From Candidatus Mediterraneibacter colneyensis (GTDB lineage Bacteria; Bacillota; Clostridia; Lachnospirales; Lachnospiraceae): a stretch of 23,052 bases of DNA. The stretch covers positions 1-23,052 of the forward strand of contig DXEY01000164.1 in NCBI GenBank assembly GCA_019114745.1, in the 5' to 3' direction. Numbering within the stretch: the first letter of the stretch is position 1; each line of letters opens with the position of its first letter. Shown here in pieces: positions 1 through 8,294 of this stretch. The notes under the pieces are model-generated. The model was given only the letters and a program-made list of their open reading frames with translations, had not been told where the DNA came from and made no database searches. The position numbers were made by a program, and so were the translations under genes.

Positions 1-20
1 AAAGAGGAGAGAATTTGGAA

Positions 21-719
21 ATGATCAGAAAATCACACTGGATTTCAGGAATCATCCTTGGTTTCGCCATTATTACCGCACTGCTGATCACAAGTTTCGA
101 GATTGCCATGTATTCTGATTTTGGCGTATATCAGAGAGAATATGAAAAGTATGAAGTGCTCGATGATCTGGATATGACGATGGAAGATGTCATGTACGTA
201 ACGCATGAGATGATGGATTACCTGAGAGGCAATGGGGACACGCTGTCCGTGACAACAACAGTGGAGGGGAAGGAACAGGACTTTTTCAATGAGCAGGACA
301 GGTTCCATATGGCGGAAGTACGGGATCTTTTTATCGGAGGGCTCAATATAAGGATCGGCGCATGTGTGATCGGTGTACTGTGCGTATTATTCCTTGTGCT
401 CACACGCGCTGACCTGAAAAAGGTGATCTCCCGCGGCTATCAGATCGCCCTTGCAGCAGCGGGAGCAGCTGTTCTGCTGCTCGGAGTGGCGTGTATGATC
501 GACTTTAATGCTGTTTTCGTACAGTTTCATCATATATTCTTTGATAATGACCTCTGGATCTTTGACCCGGCGGAAGACTACATGATCCGTATGCTCCCGG
601 AAGGGCTGTTCTTTGATATGGTGATAAGGATCGGGGGCATCTTTGTCGGTTTCCTTCTTTTGTGTCTGATCCTGAGTCTGATACCGGATCTTGTAAAACG
701 CAAGAGAAAATTAGCATGA
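21..719 (+). CDS. TIGR01906-like (DUF1461) integral membrane protein
   Basis: A 232-residue predicted membrane protein of unknown function. Four hydrophobic segments lie at about residues 8-30, 108-128, 138-160 and 204-225. A roughly 75-residue polar, acidic loop between the first two is probably extracytoplasmic. Near the end, the stretch NDLWIFDPAEDYMIRMLPE followed by a phenylalanine-rich segment resembles what I remember as the conserved region of the TIGR01906/DUF1461 family, and the length fits. The C-terminus is basic (KRKRK), as expected on the cytoplasmic side. AGGAG at 5-9 could serve the ATG at 21 or a TTG at 15; I prefer the ATG. The upstream neighbour is outside the window, so operon membership is unknown. 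I see no terminator before purL. The family name is from memory. Confidence 0.75.
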   Translation: MIRKSHWISGIILGFAIITALLITSFEIAMYSDFGVYQREYEKYEVLDDLDMTMEDVMYVTHEMMDYLRGNGDTLSVTTTVEGKEQDFFNEQDRFHMAEVRDLFIGGLNIRIGACVIGVLCVLFLVLTRADLKKVISRGYQIALAAAGAAVLLLGVACMIDFNAVFVQFHHIFFDNDLWIFDPAEDYMIRMLPEGLFFDMVIRIGGIFVGFLLLCLILSLIPDLVKRKRKLA

Positions 720-745
720 CTTATAACTAAGTTTAATTATATTAA

Positions 746-775
746 TTGTACTAATGAAGTGAATTGTGGTACGAT
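746..775 (+). promoter_or_regulatory. possible purL promoter
   Basis: TTGTAC (746-751) and TACGAT (770-775) are 18 bases apart in the 114-base gap before purL. A very AT-rich stretch that includes AATTA-TAT-TAATT lies just upstream. Both boxes are weak (3/6 and 4/6 to consensus). I see no purine riboswitch fold or clear PurR box here. Confidence 0.3.
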
Positions 776-833
776 ACTGACAGATAACAGAGGAGTGTAC
801 AAGGCACGAATAAACAGGTAAAGGAGATTGTAT

Positions 834-3800
834 ATGAGCAGTGTAAAGCGCGTATTTGTAGAGAAAAAACCAGATTATGCCGTTGCGGCAAAAGCGCTGC
901 GCCATGAGATCAGACGATATCTCGGGATCATGGGCGTGACAGGCGTGCGTGTCCTGATCCGTTACGACGCGGAGAATATATCTGACGAGACATTTGAAAA
1001 GGCGTGCAGCGGAGTGTTCGCTGAGCCGCCGGCGGATATTTTGTATCGGGAAGAATTCCCCATGAAAGAGGGAGACCGCAGCTTTTCGGTTGAGTTCCTT
1101 CCCGGACAGTTCGACCAGAGAGCGGATTCCGCTGAGCAGTGCATCCGGTTCATCAAAGAGGACGAGGAACCTGTGATCCGTACTGCCACTACCTACGTTG
1201 TGGAAGGCAATATCACAGACGATGAGTTTGAGGCGGTGAAAAATCACTGCATCAATCCGGTCGACTCAAGAGAGGCATCCGCAGAGAAACCGGATACACT
1301 TGTAACAGTCTTTGAGGAACCGGCAGATATTATCGTATTTGACGGCTTCCAGGATATGCCGGAGGAAGAGTTAAAGCAGTTGTATGATTCCCTCGGGCTT
1401 GCGATGACGTTTAAAGATTTCCTTCATATCCAGAATTACTATCACGGCGAGGAACACCGTGACCCGACGATGACAGAGATCCGTGTGCTTGATACTTACT
1501 GGTCTGATCACTGCCGCCACACGACATTTTCTACAGAGCTTAAGAGTGTGGCATTTGACGAAGGCGATTACAGAAAGCCGATCGAGGACACATACCGTCA
1601 GTATTTGAAAGACCACAGCGAGATATTTGCAGGGAGAGGAGATAAGTTTGTATGCCTGATGGATCTTGCCCTGATGGCCATGCGGAAATTGAAAAGAGAA
1701 GGGAAACTGCAGGATCAGGAGGAATCTGACGAGATCAATGCGTGCAGTATCGTAGTGCCGATCAAAGTGGACGGAGTGGAAGAAGAGTGGCTGATCAACT
1801 TTAAGAACGAGACGCACAACCATCCGACAGAGATCGAGCCGTTTGGAGGTGCCGCTACCTGCCTGGGCGGTGCGATCCGCGATCCCCTTTCCGGGAGAAC
1901 TTATGTATACCAGGCGATGAGAGTGACCGGCGCGGCAGATCCGACCGTGTCTGTAAAGGATACGCTGAAGGGCAAGCTCCCGCAGAAGAAACTTGTGCGT
2001 GAGGCGGCTCACGGCTACAGCTCCTACGGCAACCAGATCGGGCTCGCGACAGGTCTCGTAAAAGAGATCTATCACCCGGATTATGTGGCAAAACGTATGG
2101 AGATCGGAGCTGTGCTCGGCGCGGCGCCGAGACGTGCGGTGATCCGTGAAAACTCAGATCCCGGGGATATCATCATCCTCCTCGGCGGGCGTACAGGACG
2201 CGATGGATGCGGAGGAGCGACCGGATCGTCTAAAGTCCACACAGAGGAGTCGATCGAGACATGCGGAGCTGAGGTACAGAAGGGAAATCCGCCTACAGAG
2301 AGAAAGATCCAGAGACTGTTCCGCCGCGAGGAAGTGAGCCGTCTGATCAAAAAGTGCAATGACTTTGGAGCAGGCGGTGTGTCGGTAGCGATCGGCGAGC
2401 TGGCGGACGGACTTCGCGTGGAGCTTGACAAAGTCCCGAAGAAATATGCGGGCCTGGACGGCACGGAGATTGCGATCTCAGAGTCACAGGAACGTATGGC
2501 GGTTGTCGTTGACCCGAAAGATGTAGATGAATTTATGGCATATGCCGGCGAGGAAAACCTGGAAGCGACGAAAGTTGCTGTTGTGACAGAAGAACCCCGG
2601 CTGGTGCTTATATGGAGAGGAAAAGAGATCGTCAATATCTCCAGAGCTTTCCTGAATACAAACGGCGCTCATCAGGAGACAGACGTAGAGGTTGAGATTC
2701 CGGAGCGTGCGGACAGCCTGTTCAACAGACAGGAAGTCGGAGACGTGAGGGAAGCATGGTTGAGAACGCTGGGAGATCTCAATGTATGTTCCCAGAAAGG
2801 CCTGGTGGAAATGTTTGACGGTTCTATCGGAGCAGGATCTGTCTTTATGCCTCACGGCGGAAAGTACCAGATGACGGAAACCCAGACGATGGTTGCGAAA
2901 GTCCCGGTGCTTACAGGAAAGACTGACAGTGTGTCTATGATGAGTTATGGTTTTGATCCGTATCTCTCAAGCTGGAGCCCCTATCACGGAGCGGTTTATG
3001 CAGTGACGGAGTCGGTCGCAAAGATTGTGGCTTCCGGAGGTGATTATCAGAAGATCCGCTTTACCTTCCAGGAGTATTTCCGCCGTATGACGGAAGATCC
3101 GAAGCGCTGGAGCCAGCCTTTTGCCGCTCTGCTCGGAGCCTATGCAGCCCAGATCGGGTTTGGCCTGCCGTCTATCGGAGGAAAGGACAGTATGTCGGGA
3201 ACTTTCCAGGAGATCGATGTTCCGCCTACGCTCGTATCATTTGCAGTCGATATGGCGCTGGCTCAGGATATCATCACTCCGGAGCTGAAAAAGTCCGGAA
3301 ATAAACTTGTATGGCTGCGCATTGACAGAGATGAATATGATCTGCCTGTATACAGCCAGGTGATGGAACAGTACGGGAAATTTACAGAGGATATCAGAGC
3401 AGGCCGCATCGTATCTGCGTATGCTCTCGACCGCCACGGTGTGATCGCGGCTGCCAGCCGTATGGCGTTTGGCAACCGGAAAGGAATCAGACTTGAGCAC
3501 AATATGGATGCCCGTGATCTCTTTGCTCCTGCGTTCGGAGACATTATCGCAGAGGTAGAGGACGGACAGGTCGGAAATCTCCAGATCGCTTATACTGTGA
3601 TCGGTGAGGTGACAGACCGTGACGGTTTCGAGTACGGCGATGTACAGATCAGCATGGATGAGGCGCTTCAGGCATGGACAGGTACGCTTGAACGCGTATT
3701 TGCGACGAAATCAGAAGAGAGTTCGGATCTCCAGATCGAGGAAAAGCTGTATGATGCATCCGATATCCATATCTGCAGCCATAAGATCGGACAGCCGACC

Positions 3801-4589
3801 GTATTCATACCGGTATTCCCGGGAACGAACTGTGAATATGACAGTGCGAGGGCATTTGAGCGTGCCGGTGCAAAGGTGATCACAAAAGTATTCCGAAATC
3901 TGGATGCTGAGGATATCAGGTCGTCTGTCGAAGAGTTTGAAAAAGCAATCGGCAAGGCACAGATGATCATGTTCCCGGGCGGATTCAGCGCCGGAGATGA
4001 ACCGGACGGATCGGCGAAGTTCTTTGCCACAGCGTTCCAGAATGAGCATATTAAGGAAGCTGTAAAGAAACTGTTAGAAGAGCGCGACGGACTGGCGCTT
4101 GGCATCTGTAATGGTTTCCAGGCTTTGATTAAGCTCGGGCTCGTGCCGTATGGAGAAATCACAGGACAGTCACCGGATTCTCCGACTCTGACTTACAATA
4201 CGATCGGACGCCATATTTCCAGGATGGTATACACGAAGGTCGTAAGCAATAAATCACCATGGCTTCAGGAGGCGCAGCTCGGAGGAGTGTATACGAATCC
4301 GGCTTCCCACGGGGAAGGACGCTTTGTCGCAAATCAGGAATGGCTCAGACGTCTGTTTGAGAACGGACAGGTGGCGACACAGTACTGTGATCCGGAAGGA
4401 AGGATCAGTATGGACGAGGAGTGGAACATTAACGGCTCCTACTGTGCGATCGAAGGAATCACAAGTCCTGACGGGCGCATCCTCGGAAAAATGGCTCATT
4501 CTGAACGCAGGGATTCATCTGTTGCAGTCAATATTTACGGTGAGCAGGATATGAAAATTTTTGAGTCAGGCGTCAAATATTTTAAATAG
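834..4589 (+). CDS. purL: phosphoribosylformylglycinamidine synthase, single-chain (clade II type)
   Basis: Fourth step of IMP synthesis in the cytoplasm: FGAR + glutamine + ATP gives FGAM. This 1251-residue protein fuses the synthetase and glutaminase parts that Bacillus carries as separate PurL, PurQ and PurS. The synthetase core has HNHPTEIEPFGGA and a GAGGVSVAIGELADG segment. The C-terminal class I glutaminase domain starts near FPGTNCEYDSARAF. It has the nucleophile C1092 in LGICNGFQ and the H1222-x-E1224 pair in MAHSERR, so the triad looks complete. Length and style match the clade II form of Streptococcus and many Clostridia. The start is ATG 834, with AAGGAG at 821-826; a TTG two codons earlier sits too close to that site. 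It appears to be a single-gene unit, followed by the strong tRNA promoter. No other pur gene is adjacent; purA lies 13 kb downstream. Confidence 0.97.
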   Translation: MSSVKRVFVEKKPDYAVAAKALRHEIRRYLGIMGVTGVRVLIRYDAENISDETFEKACSGVFAEPPADILYREEFPMKEGDRSFSVEFLPGQFDQRADSAEQCIRFIKEDEEPVIRTATTYVVEGNITDDEFEAVKNHCINPVDSREASAEKPDTLVTVFEEPADIIVFDGFQDMPEEELKQLYDSLGLAMTFKDFLHIQNYYHGEEHRDPTMTEIRVLDTYWSDHCRHTTFSTELKSVAFDEGDYRKPIEDTYRQYLKDHSEIFAGRGDKFVCLMDLALMAMRKLKREGKLQDQEESDEINACSIVVPIKVDGVEEEWLINFKNETHNHPTEIEPFGGAATCLGGAIRDPLSGRTYVYQAMRVTGAADPTVSVKDTLKGKLPQKKLVREAAHGYSSYGNQIGLATGLVKEIYHPDYVAKRMEIGAVLGAAPRRAVIRENSDPGDIIILLGGRTGRDGCGGATGSSKVHTEESIETCGAEVQKGNPPTERKIQRLFRREEVSRLIKKCNDFGAGGVSVAIGELADGLRVELDKVPKKYAGLDGTEIAISESQERMAVVVDPKDVDEFMAYAGEENLEATKVAVVTEEPRLVLIWRGKEIVNISRAFLNTNGAHQETDVEVEIPERADSLFNRQEVGDVREAWLRTLGDLNVCSQKGLVEMFDGSIGAGSVFMPHGGKYQMTETQTMVAKVPVLTGKTDSVSMMSYGFDPYLSSWSPYHGAVYAVTESVAKIVASGGDYQKIRFTFQEYFRRMTEDPKRWSQPFAALLGAYAAQIGFGLPSIGGKDSMSGTFQEIDVPPTLVSFAVDMALAQDIITPELKKSGNKLVWLRIDRDEYDLPVYSQVMEQYGKFTEDIRAGRIVSAYALDRHGVIAAASRMAFGNRKGIRLEHNMDARDLFAPAFGDIIAEVEDGQVGNLQIAYTVIGEVTDRDGFEYGDVQISMDEALQAWTGTLERVFATKSEESSDLQIEEKLYDASDIHICSHKIGQPTVFIPVFPGTNCEYDSARAFERAGAKVITKVFRNLDAEDIRSSVEEFEKAIGKAQMIMFPGGFSAGDEPDGSAKFFATAFQNEHIKEAVKKLLEERDGLALGICNGFQALIKLGLVPYGEITGQSPDSPTLTYNTIGRHISRMVYTKVVSNKSPWLQEAQLGGVYTNPASHGEGRFVANQEWLRRLFENGQVATQYCDPEGRISMDEEWNINGSYCAIEGITSPDGRILGKMAHSERRDSSVAVNIYGEQDMKIFESGVKYFK

Positions 4590-4610
4590 TTTAAAAAGTT
4601 AAAAAAACTG

Positions 4611-4640
4611 TTGACAATTGACGGATGTAGATAGTATAAT
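4611..4640 (+). promoter_or_regulatory. strong sigma-A type promoter for the tRNA pair
   Basis: Perfect TTGACA (4611-4616) and perfect TATAAT (4635-4640) with an 18-base spacer, about 45 bases upstream of tRNA-Val. It begins 22 bases after the purL stop, so tRNA synthesis is probably independent of purL. Confidence 0.85.
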
Positions 4641-4684
4641 AGCAAAGCGGGTTGCGGAAGAGATACCGAAACCCGCAGAAATAT

Positions 4685-4757
4685 GGGGTCTTAGCTCAGC
4701 TGGGAGAGCATCTGCCTTACAAGCAGAGGGTCATAGGTTCGAGCCCTATAGGCCCCA
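4685..4757 (+). tRNA. tRNA-Val (anticodon TAC)
   Basis: Complete cloverleaf. The acceptor GGGGTCT pairs with AGGCCCC (one G-T pair), followed by discriminator A4757. The D stem is GCTC/GAGC. The anticodon stem TCTGC/GCAGA holds the loop CTTACAA with anticodon TAC. The T arm is ATAGG-TTCGAGC-CCTAT. The 3' CCA is not encoded and must be added by nucleotidyltransferase. It should decode GUN valine codons. It is first of a two-tRNA transcript and lies 15 bases before tRNA-Met. Confidence 0.96.
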
Positions 4758-4772
4758 TATATAACCGAATAT

Positions 4773-4846
4773 GGCGGAATAGCTCAGTTGGCTAGAGCAC
4801 ACGGTTCATACCCGTGGTGTCGCTGGTTCAAATCCAGTTTCCGCTA
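4773..4846 (+). tRNA. tRNA-Met, elongator type (anticodon CAT)
   Basis: Complete cloverleaf. The acceptor GGCGGAA pairs with TTCCGCT (terminal G-T), with discriminator A4846. The D stem is GCTC/GAGC. The anticodon stem CACGG/CCGTG has the loop TTCATAC with CAT. The T arm is GCTGG-TTCAAAT-CCAGT. CCA is not encoded. It lacks the three G-C pairs in the anticodon stem typical of initiator tRNA, and its body resembles clostridial elongator tRNA-Met, so I favour elongator over lysidine-modified tRNA-Ile2. Confidence 0.93.
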
Positions 4847-4852
4847 CTGAAA

Positions 4853-4882
4853 AAAGATTCGCAGATGAGCGGATCTTTTTTT
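4853..4882 (+). terminator. intrinsic terminator after the tRNA pair
   Basis: AAAGATTCGC (4853-4862) pairs with GCGGATCTTT (4869-4878) with one G-T pair and a 6-base loop. The stem runs into a T tract (4876-4882), seven bases after the end of tRNA-Met. Confidence 0.9.
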
Positions 4883-5034
4883 GTGGCTGCGACGAGACAA
4901 AGCCCGGTTTTACAAATGGCACGGTCCGGACTGTCCAGGTAACAGGAGCAGTTTTGCTGCGATGTGGTAGAATTGTAGTGTGACTTATGTTAGAATATAG
5001 AATATTGCACAAAATAACTACGGAGGATAAAGAC

Positions 5035-5541
5035 ATGAACAAAAAGAAAGCGGGATATGGATTTCGGATCGTGGTCGGAGGATACCTTGCATGGCTCGGG
5101 GCGAGCATCCTCTATCAGATGATAAATGAAAAGCCGAGCAATATGGCGGTCATGTGTGTCAGCGCGGTCGTTTTCATTGTTGTCGGGGGCGGTTACGCGA
5201 TTTTCAGCATAAAGAAAGTGCTGGACCTGAGAAAGGAAGAGATGAGAGAAGCCCAGGGAAATCCCGGGGATAGCGGCGTAGAAGACGGAGCACCGGATAC
5301 CGTCGGGAGTTCCTCGTCTGCTAGGCAGATAGATCTGAATTCTACTGTCGTAAAAAGCACGCCGGATGCAGAGCAGAATCCGGGAGCAGATCCGGAGGCT
5401 GGCAGCGAAGATAAAACAGAGGGCACGGAAGAAAAGAATACGGAGTCAACAGATGCTGAGTCAAAGAGCACTGTGACGGAAGGGGACACAGTGCCGGATG
5501 AAGTGCCGGAAGAAATAGAAAGTGATTATGAGGAGAAATAA
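5035..5541 (+). CDS. two-helix membrane protein with long acidic tail, unknown function
   Basis: A 168-residue protein I do not recognise. Two hydrophobic segments (about residues 10-28 and 36-58) form a hairpin near the N-terminus. About 105 residues follow that are very rich in E, D, S, T, G and P, low in complexity and probably disordered, ending DYEEK. Both ends are predicted to be cytoplasmic. The start is ATG 5035 because GGAGG at 5022-5026 sits 8 bases upstream; an in-frame ATG at 4987 has no ribosome site. The stop overlaps the ispF start by one base (TAATG), which suggests translational coupling. The 152 bases between the tRNA terminator and this gene must hold its promoter, but I see no convincing pair of boxes. 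The tail's composition is conserved in kind more than in sequence, so homology searches should use the first 60 residues. Confidence 0.82.
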   Translation: MNKKKAGYGFRIVVGGYLAWLGASILYQMINEKPSNMAVMCVSAVVFIVVGGGYAIFSIKKVLDLRKEEMREAQGNPGDSGVEDGAPDTVGSSSSARQIDLNSTVVKSTPDAEQNPGADPEAGSEDKTEGTEEKNTESTDAESKSTVTEGDTVPDEVPEEIESDYEEK

Positions 5542-6089
5542 TGATGCGTGTAGGTATGGGATATGACGTCCACCGGTTGTGTACGGGAAGAAAGCTGATC
5601 CTGGGGGGAGTTGAGATTCCTTTTGAAAAGGGGCTGCTGGGACATTCAGATGCAGATGTGCTGCTTCACGCGGTAATGGATGCCCTTCTCGGCGCTGCGG
5701 CGCTTGGCGATATCGGCAGCCATTTTCCCGACACAGACCCAAAGTACAGGGGAATCTCCAGCATCCGTCTGCTCGAGCATGTGGGGCAGCTTTTGGATGA
5801 GAATGGATATGTGATCGAGAATATTGACGCAACGATCATTGCACAGCGCCCCAAAATGCGCCCTTATATTGATCAGATGAGGGAGAATATCGCAGTATCT
5901 CTGAAGATCGAGACAGAGCAGGTGAGCGTAAAGGCTACAACGGAAGAAGGACTGGGATTCACCGGAACGGGAGAGGGAATCTCATCCCAGGCGGTCTGCG
6001 CACTGGAAAAATATACGAATTACAGCAGTGCTGACGTGACGGATCTGGCGAAAGGATGCGGCGGATGCTGTCCGCACAGGCAGAAATAA
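5541..6089 (+). CDS. ispF: 2-C-methyl-D-erythritol 2,4-cyclodiphosphate synthase with Cys-rich C-terminal tail
   Basis: Non-mevalonate isoprenoid pathway: converts CDP-ME 2-phosphate to the cyclic diphosphate MEcPP and releases CMP. Family motifs run through the whole protein. GYDVHR carries the Asp and His metal ligands. LGHSDADVLLHA carries the third ligand His. The rest are LGDIGSHFPDTDPKY, DATIIAQRPKM and the KATTEEGLGFTGTGEGI signature. If Met2 (5544) is the start, ligand numbering matches the E. coli enzyme (D8, H10, H42); GAGGAG at 5530-5535 suits either Met. The family is usually about 157-160 residues. This one has 182, with about 23 extra ending CGGCCPHRQK, three Cys and a His close together. 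It is followed 25 bases later by the Eis-like gene. The other isoprenoid genes are not nearby. Confidence 0.96.
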   Translation: MMRVGMGYDVHRLCTGRKLILGGVEIPFEKGLLGHSDADVLLHAVMDALLGAAALGDIGSHFPDTDPKYRGISSIRLLEHVGQLLDENGYVIENIDATIIAQRPKMRPYIDQMRENIAVSLKIETEQVSVKATTEEGLGFTGTGEGISSQAVCALEKYTNYSSADVTDLAKGCGGCCPHRQK

Positions 6090-6114
6090 GCGCACACGGG
6101 AGGAGAGAAGTAAG

Positions 6115-7293
6115 ATGATTCTTCGGAAGCTGGATCAGAGTGAACACCGGTTGACAAGAACCCTCTGGGAAGAAGTGTTTACAGACGATACAAAAGCTTT
6201 TCTGGACTATTACTACTATATAAAGACGAGAGACAATCAAATATACGTCGTGGAGGAGGAAGGCCAGATCTGTTCCATGCTGCAGTTGAATCCTTATCAG
6301 CTTATGATCGGGAAAAAGCAGTACCCTTCGGCATACATTATTGCTGTTGCAACGAAAGAGAGCTTCCGGGGGCGTGGGTATATGGGGGCGCTTCTGAGGG
6401 CGTCCCTGAACGATATGTATACAGAGAAGATTCCATTTACCTTTCTGATGCCGGCTGCGGAAGCAATCTATACGCCCTATGATTTCCGCTTTATTTATGA
6501 CCAGCCAGTGGGTACCGCCGGCAGCGTGGCAGGCGGTGAAAATGGAGGAGATTCCTCTGCGGAGAAATACAGCTTTTCAGATGCTGCTCTCTGGGAAGCG
6601 GAGGAGATCGCGGCTTTTGTAAATGAAAACTTTGCGTCCCGATGGCAGGTGGCTGCCGTAAGAGATACCGCATATTATCAGACTATGATCATGGAACAGC
6701 AGAGCGAGAAGGGCGGCGTGCGCCTGATCCGGTCAGGGGGAAGCCTGAAAGGGGTCTATGCCTATGCTGCGGAAGACGGCCTCGAGATAAGGGAGCCTCT
6801 GTATCTGCCCGGATGCGGGCAGGCTTATCTCAGATCCGTGTCTGAGCTTGCCGGCTGTATGTCCGGCGGCGGGGCCTCAGGCGGACAGGGCGAGGATGAG
6901 ATAAAGGTCTATGCGTGCCCGGAACAGTCAGCTTCCGGGAAGCGGCCGATCATTATGGCGAGGATCATACGTCTGGAGGAACTGCTGAAGGCGCTGACAG
7001 TACCTGCCGGCGTTTCCGTGGACTGCTCCTTTGCAGTGCTCGATCCGCTGATCCGGCAGAACAGCCGGGTGTGGCGTATTGTGAGCGGGGAGGATGAGAC
7101 AGAGCTTCACGTGAAGGAGACCGAGGATTCGCAGGGAGCAGTGACGATCGCAGGCTTTACGGAATACCTTTTCGGCAGGATTACGGTACAGGAACTTGCC
7201 GCACAGGAGGATGTGGTCATGACAGACAGCCTGGCTGCAGAGCTGGAGAAGGTCACGAAGCTCACAGAAGTATTTCTGAATGAAGTTGTATAG
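6115..7293 (+). CDS. Eis-like GNAT N-acetyltransferase with SCP2-like C-terminal domain
   Basis: A 392-residue protein, the usual length of the Eis family (two GNAT-type lobes plus a sterol-carrier-like domain). The N-terminal GNAT lobe has beta4 IIAVAT and the acetyl-CoA pyrophosphate loop in KESFRGRGYMGALL (about residues 84-97). A second, degenerate lobe spans about 130-270. The C-terminal part from about 300 (VDCSFAVLDPLI, then GFTEYLFG) looks like the SCP2-like domain, ending near the C-terminal carboxylate that serves as the catalytic base in Eis. Mycobacterial Eis acetylates aminoglycosides and peptides; the substrate here is unknown and resistance should not be assumed. GGGAGGAG lies 10 bases before the ATG. 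It is last in the 5035-7293 cluster, and the promoter for the T-box unit starts two bases after its stop. Confidence 0.85.
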   Translation: MILRKLDQSEHRLTRTLWEEVFTDDTKAFLDYYYYIKTRDNQIYVVEEEGQICSMLQLNPYQLMIGKKQYPSAYIIAVATKESFRGRGYMGALLRASLNDMYTEKIPFTFLMPAAEAIYTPYDFRFIYDQPVGTAGSVAGGENGGDSSAEKYSFSDAALWEAEEIAAFVNENFASRWQVAAVRDTAYYQTMIMEQQSEKGGVRLIRSGGSLKGVYAYAAEDGLEIREPLYLPGCGQAYLRSVSELAGCMSGGGASGGQGEDEIKVYACPEQSASGKRPIIMARIIRLEELLKALTVPAGVSVDCSFAVLDPLIRQNSRVWRIVSGEDETELHVKETEDSQGAVTIAGFTEYLFGRITVQELAAQEDVVMTDSLAAELEKVTKLTEVFLNEVV

Positions 7294-7294
7294 G

Positions 7295-7323
7295 TTGACA
7301 AACACAGAAAATTCTCATAATAT
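7295..7323 (+). promoter_or_regulatory. promoter of the cysE T-box transcript
   Basis: Perfect TTGACA (7295-7300), a 17-base spacer and TAATAT (7318-7323). An alternative -10 box, CATAAT (7316-7321), gives a 15-base spacer. It begins two bases after the preceding stop codon and precedes the T-box leader. Confidence 0.7.
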
Positions 7324-7350
7324 AAAGTATATGTCGGAAATAATGAAAGG

Positions 7351-7587
7351 CAATGAACGGAGAGAGTAACAGATCCAGAAGCTCACAGAGAGGGGAAGCC
7401 GGCGGCTGTAAGCATCCCTGGGACGAGGATCCGTGAAGTGCATCCGGGAGCTGATCCTGTGAAATGGGAGTAGCGGGATACGTACTGCATGCGTTAGATG
7501 CATTCTGAGTAAGAAGCAATTCTTTGAATTAGAGTGGAACCACGGATATAACTTCGTCTCTTGCGGGAGGCGGAGTTGTTTTTGTTT
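7351..7587 (+). promoter_or_regulatory. T-box riboswitch, cysteine specifier, controlling cysE-cysS
   Basis: The hallmark T-box sequence AGAGTGGAACCACGG lies at 7531-7545, just before a terminator. Upstream, AACG (7356-7359) can pair with CGTT (7492-7495) and ATCC (7372-7375) with GGAT (7476-7479), closing a stem I internal loop. Its 5' side carries AGTA (7365-7368, loop E type). Its 3' side reads ACGTACTGCATG. The triplet TGC (7486-7488), followed by A as usual after a specifier, codes cysteine and fits the genes controlled. TAC (Tyr) also occurs in this loop but fits neither context nor the following base. By established T-box logic, uncharged tRNA-Cys would stabilise the antiterminator and turn on cysE and cysS. 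The whole 314-base gap between the Eis-like gene and cysE is promoter plus this leader. Confidence 0.9.
7550..7584 (+). terminator. T-box leader terminator
   Basis: AACTTCGTCTC (7550-7560) pairs with GAGGCGGAGTT (7567-7577) with two G-T pairs and a 6-base loop, followed by GTTTTTG. This is the terminator of the T-box switch, 24 bases before the cysE start. Confidence 0.88.
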
Positions 7588-7607
7588 ACAGACATTGAGG
7601 TGAAAAA

Positions 7608-8294
7608 ATGGGTATCATATCATACATTAAGGAGGAGATCCAGGTCGTCCGCGAACGGGATCCGGCGATCAAATCAAATATGGAAGTGTTCCTCTATCCG
7701 AGTTTCCGGGTGATACTGAGATACCGTCTGGCACATAAGCTCTATCTGCGAGGCCATTATTTCTGGGCAAGATGGATTTCCCAGAGGGCGGCAAGAAAGA
7801 CGGGGATCGAGATCCATCCCGGGGCGACGATCGGGAAGGGACTGTTCATCGACCACGGCAGCGGCGTGATCATCGGAGAAACTGCTGTCATCGGCGATAA
7901 TGTGACGCTGTACCAGGGCGTGACGCTCGGCGGTACGGGCAAGGAGCAGGGAAAGCGCCACCCGACCCTGGAGGACAATGTGATGGTCAGCGCGGGAGCT
8001 AAGATCCTGGGATCCTTTACGATCGGGGAAAACTCAAAGATCGGCGCGGGATCCGTTGTGCTCGAGGAAGTGCCGCCCAACTGTACGGTGGTGGGAGTGC
8101 CGGGGCGCATTGTCCGCATGGACAATAAGAAAGTGCCGCGGCTCGACATGGATCAGGTACATCTGCCCGATCCGGTGCTTATGGACATTAAAAAGCTGCA
8201 GGATGAGAATATCAGGCTTCACAGAGAGCTGAGAAAGCTGATGAAAGAATTAAGATGTATAGAAGTGAAAGGAGAAGACGATGAAGATCTATAA
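7608..8294 (+). CDS. cysE: serine O-acetyltransferase
   Basis: Makes O-acetylserine from serine and acetyl-CoA, the carbon precursor for cysteine. The 228 residues begin with a helical domain of about 65 residues (ending in the RYRLAHKLY region). A left-handed beta-helix of hexapeptide repeats follows. It includes GIEIHPGATIGKGLFIDHG with the catalytic Asp-His pair, GVIIGETAVIGDNVTLYQG, VTLGGTGKEQGKRHPTL and VVGVPGRIV. The short N-terminal domain is typical of the epsC/cysE form in Firmicutes. The last 30 residues are charged and probably helical. GAGGTG lies 5 bases before the ATG. The 3' end overlaps cysS by 14 bases. Expression is expected to follow the upstream T-box. Confidence 0.97.
   Translation: MGIISYIKEEIQVVRERDPAIKSNMEVFLYPSFRVILRYRLAHKLYLRGHYFWARWISQRAARKTGIEIHPGATIGKGLFIDHGSGVIIGETAVIGDNVTLYQGVTLGGTGKEQGKRHPTLEDNVMVSAGAKILGSFTIGENSKIGAGSVVLEEVPPNCTVVGVPGRIVRMDNKKVPRLDMDQVHLPDPVLMDIKKLQDENIRLHRELRKLMKELRCIEVKGEDDEDL

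Noticed and set aside
720..833. Purine riboswitch before purL
   Set aside because: No three-way junction or conserved loop sequences; only weak promoter boxes in an AT-rich gap.
1371..2075. 234-codon frame on the minus strand inside purL
   Set aside because: Lies wholly within a well-conserved part of purL, with no recognisable domain; a shadow of codon bias.
4883..5034. Promoter for the 5035 membrane protein gene
   Set aside because: Two TAGAAT boxes occur (4991-4996, 4998-5003), but no -35 box at proper spacing; a promoter is expected but I cannot place it.
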